From contig JASANE010009978.1 of assembly GCA_030248225.1 (NCBI GenBank), forward strand, positions 1-64,000: DNA of 64,000 nucleotides. The letters are read 5' to 3'. Below, piece after piece: positions 56,924 to 64,000 of this stretch; within the stretch, counting starts at the first letter, position 1; each line of letters starts with the position of its first letter. A model generated the notes under the pieces. It was not told the origin of the DNA. It did no database searches and saw nothing but the letters and a program-made list of their open reading frames with translations. This stretch comes from Trileptium ribeirensis (Eukaryota > Nematoda > Enoplea > Enoplida > Thoracostomopsidae). A program made the position numbers and the translations under genes.

Positions 56924-57255
56924 ATGAATGCGACAATGCTTAGCCGCAAATACATATGAACTCTAGCAGGTCAATTGAAAATTTGAACATATTTGCTCAT
57001 CCTGGCAAATAGTGTAGAGAGAATTGAACGTAAATGAATTCGACAATACTTAGCCGCAAATACGTATGAACTCTAGCAGGTCAATTGAAAATTTGAACAT
57101 ATTTGCTCATCCTGGCAAATAGTGTAGAGAGAATTGAACGTAAATGAATTCGACAACACTTAGCCGTAAATACGTATGAACTCTAGCAGGTCAGTTGAAA
57201 ATTTGAACATATTTGCTCATCCTGGCAAATAGTGTACAGGGAATTAAACGTAAAC
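56924..57255 (+). repeat. Tandem array, 110-bp unit, three copies
   Basis: Unit boundaries at about 56924, 57034 and 57144. The shared text includes TTAGCCGCAAATACRTATGA, ACTCTAGCAGGTCAATTGAA and TTTGCTCATCCTGGCAAATA. The copies are more than 95% alike by eye. Confidence 0.95.
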
Positions 57256-58048
57256 CGAAATACGTCAAAGTTTTATTCGTCGTCAGTTGGGTACACCTGG
57301 ATTGTTCATGCGTCAAGCCAGATCAAAACTTAAAAACAGATGGCCGTTCAGAAATCCGTGCATACTGCCTTAGGTACGCTGTCACGATTTGACACATAGG
57401 AACACTTAAGCAATGTTTGTGGTCACCAATTTAAGATTACAATTTGCTGACTGAGGTCACTAAAAATGATTTTATTGTCCGTTTGCTTTTATGCACTCAT
57501 AGACGGTCAAAAAACTGTCCATACTCGATATTAGAGTACAAAACGTTCGAAACGGTGAAATTCACGCACACAAATTAAGTTGTCTATTACAACTCCCATT
57601 TTTTAGCTCGCTGAACCTCCAATAACCATGACACAAGTTGAAAGCGAACATTAGAAGACGTGACTCTAATAAAAGAACCAATTTGTACGCGTCTAAAATA
57701 GAGCATTAACAGCAGGAAGCTTAGTTTATTGAAAGTCATGTACAGTGTTGGGCAACTGTCATCGCTAATGTTAACGGCCGCTAAAGCCATCATCCGATCG
57801 TTAAGAATCAGACGACAGGAGCAACTAAAGCTCGCTTCTGTGTGATTTACGTCATTGGCCAGCCCTTAACAGTATAAACGCAACCGGATCGGTTTATGTC
57901 CTGGCCACAATATCCATGGTCCAAAGCGGACCAATGTTAATTTGGAACAGCCTAAATAAATGTCGAATAATTTAGCAGTTCGAATTAAGGTTTTATTTAA
58001 CTTTTTGTTTTCATGGCACAAAATGCGAATTCATTATTTTATAAATTT
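57256..58048. other. Spacer between tandem arrays
   Basis: Nothing recognised. The minus-strand frame at 57587-57793 has no identifiable content. Confidence 0.5.
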
Positions 58049-58731
58049 AAATCATTACATACGTTGAACTATCATCCCACTTAGTAGTAACCAGGATGCC
58101 TGACGTGGCACAAACAAACAAAAACTGTTCATACCTAGGGTTATCTGAAATCATTACATACGTTGAACTATCATCCCACTTAGTAGTAACAGGATGCCTG
58201 AGGTGGCACAAACAAACAAAAACTGTTCATACTAGGGATATCATAAATCATTACATACGTTGAACTATCATCCCACTTAGTAGTAACCAGGATGCCTGAG
58301 GTGGCACAAACAAACAAAAACTGTTCATACTAGGGTTATCTTAAATCATTACATACGTTGAACTATCATCCCACTTAGTAGTAACCAGGATGCCTGACGT
58401 GGCACAAACAAAAACTGTTCATACTAGGGTTATCTTAAATCATTACATACGTTGAACTATCATCCCACTTAGTAGTAACCAGGATGCCTGAGGTGGCACA
58501 AACACACAAAAACGGTTCATACTAGGGTTATCTTAAATCATTACATACGTTAAACTATCATCCCACTTAGTAGTAACCAGGATGCCTGACGTGGCACAAA
58601 CAAACAAAAACTGTTCATACTAGGGTTATCTTAAATCATTACATACGTTGAACTATCATCCCACTTAGTAGTAACCAGGATTCCTGAGGTGGCACAAACA
58701 AACAAAAACGGTTCTCACTACGGTTATCTTA
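58049..58731 (+). repeat. Tandem array, ~98-bp unit, seven copies
   Basis: Units start (AAATCATTACATACG) at 58049, 58148, 58245, 58343, 58437, 58535 and 58633; spacing varies from 94 to 99 bp by small indels. Each has TTGAACTATCATCCCACTTA and CACAAACAAACAAAAACTGT. The copies are nearly identical, so the array is young or homogenised. Confidence 0.97.
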
Positions 58732-58967
58732 ATTTAATGCTTCTATCCTCTACGAAATCAAAGTATGTGCACTTTTGAGTAAAAGTTAAAAAATTCGAAC
58801 CCATCCAGAATTTCTCAGCTCGGAAAAATTAAAGTTATTACATAATGACCGCCGCTGGAAAAGGATGACCATCCTCCAAAACCAGGGACTAGGGTCAACC
58901 CGTGTTCCGCAGCTAGCGTGGTGATAGGGAAAATGTATTATTTAGTCTTCCACCAACTAGTATTGTA

Positions 58968-58988
58968 ACAGGGCCGCTTCGGCCCTGT
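58968..58988. other. Perfect GC-rich hairpin
   Basis: ACAGGGCCG, loop CTT, CGGCCCTGT: a perfect 9-bp stem with a 3-base loop. This is unusual in such AT-rich DNA. No gene is seen to end here. Confidence 0.7.
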
Positions 58989-59088
58989 CACGAGCATTTC
59001 AGGACTTTTGCACTGAAAATTTGGATCGGGACGCGTTGGTACATAGCTGGTTACATATACAAGGGTCGCATTGTATCAGACAATCATT

Positions 59089-59545
59089 TCGTATAAAATA
59101 TTGTTCAAAATAATTCGCTTACAATAAGGGAAGATTTTGTATAAAAGTATTGTCTATAATAACGAAGCATTTTGTATAAAAATATTGTTAATATTAATGC
59201 AACATTTTGTATAAAAGTGTCAATTACATTAATGAAACATTTTGTATAAATGCGTCAATTATATTAATGCAACATTTTGTATAAAAGTGTCAATTATATT
59301 AATGAAACATTTTGTATAAATGTGTCAATTATATTAATGCAACGTTCTGTATAAAAGTGTCAATTATATTAACAAAACATTTTGTATGAATCTGTCAATT
59401 ACATTAATGCAACGTTTTGTATGAAAGTGTCAATTATATTAATGGAACATTTTGTAAAAAAGTGTCACTTATATTGATTTTGAAACATTTTGTATGAATG
59501 TGCTGTTTGTATAACTGTGTCGTTTGGATTAATGGATCATCTTGT
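59089..59545 (+). repeat. Tandem array, ~35-bp unit, about 12 copies
   Basis: Core unit ACATTTTGTATAAAAGTGTC followed by AATTATATTAATGA. Alternating variants (aaaagtg / aaatgtg; gcaac / gaaac) suggest a ~70-bp higher-order dimer. The outermost units are degraded. Confidence 0.95.
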
Positions 59546-59989
59546 ATCGCTGTAAGTTACGAATCTGTTAGGGACGAGTGTTCCAATCAGCCCCAACTTA
59601 TGAGGAAATGAGCCCCAACCGACCTGTAGGACCGAAAATAGAGTTTTACGCCGACGACAGTTGGAAGGCAGTCGACCACTCAACCGGTAGGCATCATGTG
59701 TTATAGGGTTGACGGTTACGACCGTCCGGGAATAGGAGGCCCCTGGCTGCACGTTCAGGAAAACACTCAAACAAAATTTTAGTATTTTACGAAATTAAAG
59801 AAAACTTACCTCCTCGCCTCGGCCTTTTTGGCCCCAAACTGGGCGAGAGCAAAACCCCTTTTTCCTTTTGGAGCGAGTCGATCGCTGAGTTTAACCAGGT
59901 TTCACTATTTATCATGAGTGCCCGTTAGGCTATGTACTATGTATGCCCAGTTTCGCTTTCTCTATACTTTCAGTATCAGTTTCATTTTC

Positions 59990-60068
59990 CCGTAGTGAGA
60001 GTTGATCCTGCACGGAGAATTTAAGTCCGCTGCAGAATCTTACGCTCTAACCATTCAGCCATAGGAAC
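59990..60068 (-). tRNA. tRNA-like sequence (possible tRNA relic or SINE head)
   Basis: On the minus strand GTTCCTATGGCTGAATGGTT then AGAGC has an A-box (TGGCTGAATGG), and GGATCAACTCT is a B-box-like segment at a plausible distance. Between them GATTCTGCA...TGCAGGATC forms one long stem instead of a normal anticodon arm plus variable arm, and the acceptor stem pairs for only about four bases. Probably not a working tRNA. Confidence 0.25.
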
Positions 60069-60069
60069 A

Positions 60070-60095
60070 CACCAACGTTTACTATTACGTTGGTG
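60070..60095. other. Perfect inverted repeat, 9-bp stem
   Basis: CACCAACGT, 8-base loop, ACGTTGGTG. It lies directly beside the tRNA-like sequence. Confidence 0.7.
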
Positions 60096-60125
60096 ATAAC
60101 TCAACTGTACTACAGTGCAGTTTAA

Positions 60126-60145
60126 ACACTGCAACATTGCAGTGT
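60126..60145. other. Perfect inverted repeat, 9-bp stem, 2-base loop
   Basis: ACACTGCAA CA TTGCAGTGT: an almost complete palindrome 30 bp after the previous one. A further half-copy (ACAGTGCAGT) precedes it. Confidence 0.75.
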
Positions 60146-63100
60146 AATAAGAAAAGATAGGCGTTAGGGAGAGTCAAAAGTCAAGCAACCGAAGAACGAA
60201 CCAAAGGACGCAAGAGCGTCCCGGGCCGATCGCCCAAGGGGTGCAAACGACCACATTAGGTAGGAAACAAGGCTAATTTAGCCTTCGGATAGGCATGGTC
60301 CGTCAGAAAAGGACTCGCCGCCTCACCCCGAACCCAACATCAAAATCAAAGAGAAATTGACGGCCTATCAAAATTAAAGAAAAAATCAACTGGCTAGAGG
60401 ACTGTCCCGCAAGATGTCTAAAAGGACGCTTCACGCCAGGTTGCAACCCTGACCGTATCCCGTCGGCTTGAATTAAAGGAAACTGCTCCTTTTTTCCGTT
60501 TCTTTTGCCCCCCCCCGTCTTCGTCGTTCGGTCAGTCGTACTGATAGGTAGGTAAAGTCGTCAAATGTAATAGGGTGAAAGTATCTATAGGTAATACTGC
60601 AAAAGTACCCTGAGAACAGATGATCGGTCGCCCCTTGGCAAATTCAGTAGGCAGCGTTGCTTTGAACGGTGTTCAAACCAAGAGGCAGAGCTCGCGTATT
60701 CAGGCCGAACAACACTTTTCTCTCCGCTTAAGTATCCGTCGCCCAGCGCGACATGCATTTAGGAGCGTTTTCTGAAGCACTCTAGGGCCCCTGCTTAGTG
60801 CGCTGCATAGCTGAGTAGTTCGCCATCATTGAGTCGAAGCAGGGATAACCGCCCCTAGTTCGCAACGTAGCGAATATCGGTACGCTCCAACCCTGAATTG
60901 TTTTCTCACCACCCATTGCCCGTGATTGACTAAATCGACGTGACCTCTGCGAGTTCCTGCTAAACTCCCCTTAGGCGATTTATTTCGGCAGACTCACGAA
61001 ACACTCGTCCCAACGCTAAACATTAATCTTGTAAATAAACGTTACCTTCTGAAACTCCGAGTCCAGTTTTATTCAATACCGAGACGATAGGAAGCTTTCT
61101 TGTTTGGTTTGTCCGTTCGGACGAGCAGGCGCTGCCCGTCATGGCTTGTGGGCGAGAATGTCACAAGCACTGGCGAGCAGAGCCTTCTGTTACTGCTATT
61201 TACGCTCTAAGGAAATGACCGGATAACACGAGCGAAATTTTATTAATGTATGACCGATGCGCAAATTTGTTAGGAATACTCCCGATTCAAATGAGTTAAA
61301 ACTTTCACTGGTCAAGGCACCAGTGCGCTCGCATAGAATTTATTGAAAAACGCAGGCCACGCCAGTGATAACCCGACATTAAACACTCAGGGCTCGTCGG
61401 AACCCTGTGGGGGCCACATAGGTCAATGCTCTAACACGGAGCATACCGTGATTTTAACTAGGCAATTCGTCTTGAGCTTCAAATTTCTAGGGACCATTGT
61501 GCATTCTATTTCACAGCTCACTACGCTAAAATAGAATTTAACAACTTCCGATGAGTCTAAGATAGGAAATAGCGGCTAAGCTCCATGACCTGCGAGCAAG
61601 TGTCGGTGCTAGCCTCCCTGGGGGACCTCAGAAATCATACCCGATACTAGACACGTGCGCAACCCTTCGGGCGGGGTCCGAACACGCCCCGTGAAGCGCG
61701 CCTGCGGCCTGCTAAGCTCCGTAACTTCTTGGGTCCGACCAAGAATAGGTTCAAAATTTAGTAATCACGGTCCACCCTTGAGGTTACGATAGCCGGGGTC
61801 GTATGGGCATGGTGTTAGGAAGTTGCGCCATGCAGCTGCGTCACCGGTTATTACAGTATTAACTAAAGCTGAGATGCTATTATCGAAATAGCATAACTGT
61901 TGGTTAAACAGAGTTTTCTACTCAATCCCGCTGTTCTGGATGCATGTTGACACAAATTATCTCAGCAGGGAATTGCTGGACCGGCCTCTAGTTGCACCAC
62001 AAGTTAAGAGCTGCAAAACAGGGCGTCCTAGCTATGTCCTTTTACTAGAGTATACCAAATCAGCCAGTTTCACCGACGCTCTCGAGCACATTGATTTTGC
62101 TTTTCTTTCTGATGAACAAACTTCTATAAACCACAATTCATTTCCAAAGCCGGACTCAAACATCTCTTACAAGTTAAGGTGATCCACTTACATGTTTATG
62201 CTTCAGATACACCCGTTCAGCTCCAAAACTATGCCTAACATCACTATCATATAACGTATATGAAACATGATATAAATTAAAAGATCACGTATTAATGATG
62301 GACATCAAAGGTACTCGTATCCGATACTACCTATATAATACAGTTTGGCAGTAGTGCGCCTAGAGGAATAGGATTAAGCACTCCATGCGTAATGAGTCCG
62401 ATTCACCTACAAAATTCCGAGTAAATGCTTAGCAGCCATTACGATTATTGAATTTTAATTTGTATTGTCGGCTGACCATTTGGAGTATAGGTCCGCCTTT
62501 TGGCCTACTAGGAAATGCTGCAGCGCTAGTCGGCCGGCTGAACACGGCACAAGTAACCCTGACAACTGTTGTTATACCACTAGAAGAAGAAACCACTTAG
62601 AACGAGGGGCATCAACCCCTGACGAGTCTTTAATGTTATGTCTGGCCTAATGACCATAGCTTACAGTAAAAGTAGCCCTGAGGAGGGGAAATATAATACA
62701 AACCATGCCGTTTTCGATACACTAAACTAATTTCCTTACATGAGACATAAACTATGAATAAGTCGAGGGGTTGCTGCCCCTGAATCCCGATCTAAGCTGT
62801 TATGCCCTCTATCGTTATAACGTACCGCCCCTCACGGCTACTCAGGCCGCTTAGACTATAAGGCTTCACATATTTAGAACGGCACGGCCTGCATTTTACT
62901 TAGACCCCTTAAGGTACTTTGGCCCATAACACTAGTCCCATGCGAGATTCATAATCACTGTAATACCACAACTCTGAAGGGAAAACAGATATAATGGATA
63001 CTGTATTTTACATATATATCTAACATCGTCAAACTCCATGTATGCAGCTAAGCTTAGCAAAAGCCAAACACTCACCGACCGAAATCATCTCGACTAATAT

Positions 63101-63182
63101 GGTCACAAGCAGGACGTACGTAAGCTTTCGGCTCATCATATTATTAAGATAAAATGTTCAACATCACAGTTTAACAAATTTA

Positions 63183-63358
63183 TTACAATAAAATTCCACA
63201 ATATGCAATGCAAAATTTAACACTACATTCAATATACCGCATATTAACTTGTTCTGGCTTCTCCATATATGGAATATGGTCCACTGGTATTTCAACTTCC
63301 CCCAGTTCATGCATCGCGGGTATACATTTTCTTATGCGCCTAAAAGCTACTACATTTT
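63183..63358 (-). CDS. Possible terminal exon of an unidentified gene
   Basis: The minus-strand frame after a candidate acceptor (CTACCAAAG) reads NVVAFRRIRKCIPAMHELGE then EIPVDHIPYMEKPEQVNMRY and stops TAA at 63185-63183. AATAAA overlaps the stop (63184-63179), as expected if this locus shares the very short 3' UTRs of the other two genes. The amino-acid make-up is coding-like, but I do not recognise the protein. Upstream exons would lie right of 63400 or outside the window. Confidence 0.3.
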
Positions 63359-63430
63359 CTTTGGTAGAGGTTAACAAATATACGCGGAATTTACTCTACT
63401 TTGGCTAATGGGGGGCTAAACATAGCTAAA

Positions 63431-63570
63431 ATAATATCCTTTAGTTCCCCCACCCAAAGCCGAAATAGATCAATTTTGAAAATACAGCGATAATTTCTGA
63501 AACAATCGGCTCAGCTAGATGAGATGATCCAGAATATAGCCATTTCGGCAACATTTATGACAAAAACGTA
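63431..63570. mobile_element. Repeat family E, left-arm copy (E4)
   Basis: CTTTAGTTCCCCCACCCAAA, GCCGAAATAGATCAATTTTG and AAAATACAGCGATAATTTCT match the E2 left arm. A right arm was not located before the window end. Confidence 0.6.
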
Positions 63571-64000
63571 TTTTTATACATTAGCACCCGGCTACTGATC
63601 GTGACGAATCAATTTCAAAGGGTGATGGACCCCTGTGTCGGCTGGGTCCAGTAAGATACATATATATGTATAAAATCCATAAACATGAAATGTCATTTTT
63701 TGTCCGCAAGATGTAATACAACAAATGCACATTTCGAGATATCCATTAAATCCCAAATATTTTTGATATTAACTTAGCAATGTCCAAATGATAGCCTGAG
63801 CTTAAATCAAACTTGCACAATGCAGCCGGGTTTCATAAAACCAATGGTTGCCGCTACTGCATACTTCGGTGAGAGAGGATCTGTGTTATACTGTGCAGTA
63901 CAAAAACTCTCACAATCGACAATTCCTTGACTGTACTATTGTTACAACACGAAATAAATACGTCTAGTTCGTTGGGTACAACTGTTGCGTCTTAGGCATG

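Larger units (their letters stand above)
59560..62900. other. GC-richer, gene-poor segment of unknown nature
   Basis: By eye the base composition is clearly less AT-rich than the rest of the window, yet open frames are short and none resembles a known protein. It contains several perfect hairpins, a tRNA-like sequence, and an LTR-like passage at 61030-61075 (GTAAATAAACGTTACCTTCT). A plus-strand frame at 61940-62182 (80 codons) has no recognised domain. Candidates are an unrecognised mobile element body or transferred DNA. Confidence 0.4.

Noticed and set aside
60600..61080. Possible LTR (AATAAA near GTTACCTTCTGAAACTCC).
   Set aside because: No TG...CA boundaries, target duplication or partner copy could be defined in the window.
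61940..62182. 80-codon plus-strand ORF in the GC-richer segment.
   Set aside because: Starts with ATG but has no recognisable domain, no splice context and no neighbouring exon; length is compatible with chance at this composition.
1..64000. CRISPR arrays, bacterial operons or ribosome-binding sites.
   Set aside because: The DNA is eukaryotic: GT-AG introns, AATAAA signals, LINEs and MITEs. The tandem arrays have no repeat-spacer structure.

Overview
This is a 64-kb piece of an AT-rich animal (metazoan) nuclear genome. Coding sequence is sparse and split into short exons by kilobase introns, and the spaces between are full of decayed retrotransposons, MITEs, a tRNA-derived SINE and tandem repeats. 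The species cannot be fixed from the sequence. The Ty3/gypsy pol, two kinds of LINE, Tc1-type MITEs and GT-AG introns fit an invertebrate. The longest open frames are transposon debris. The real genes only appear when short exons are joined by splice sites and reading phase.

Two complete, convergent protein genes were assembled. (1) Plus strand 9401-27230: ribose-phosphate pyrophosphokinase (PRPP synthetase, PRPS). It has 8 coding exons, every phase matches, and it encodes 316 aa. The ATP, flexible-loop and PRPP motifs are intact, but the metazoan QGFF-type segment after the catalytic His and the last ~11 residues are lost or replaced. A decayed second copy of exon 6 lies in intron 6. (2) Minus strand 55803-35518: aspartyl aminopeptidase (M18 family, DNPEP). 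It has 11 coding exons, every phase matches, and it encodes 468 aa with all expected metal-binding and catalytic residues. Both genes have an AATAAA signal about 10 bases after the stop codon. A third, unidentified minus-strand gene may enter from the right edge (terminal exon near 63183-63358).

Layout: 1-3634, the 3' part of a dead Ty3/gypsy element with its 3' LTR. 3.9-4.2 kb, a pair of tRNA-derived SINEs. 5.5-7.9 kb, two minus-strand LINE relics, one joined to a MITE fragment. 8.4-8.8 kb, a MITE. 9.4-27.2 kb, PRPS. 27.2-33.9 kb, intergenic with repeats. 33.9-35.4 kb, a plus-strand LINE relic. 35.5-55.8 kb, DNPEP, whose introns hold a LINE relic, a solo LTR and at least eight MITEs. 56.9-59.5 kb, three unrelated tandem arrays. 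59.6-62.9 kb, an unusual GC-richer, gene-poor stretch with perfect hairpins and a tRNA-like sequence.

The most interesting material is a group of short non-autonomous elements with CTGG-type inverted ends, GC-rich homopolymer-studded bodies and 5-bp target duplications. They recur in the introns of both genes and in the intergenic DNA. All homology statements rest on reading motifs and on recollection of the families; no database search was run.
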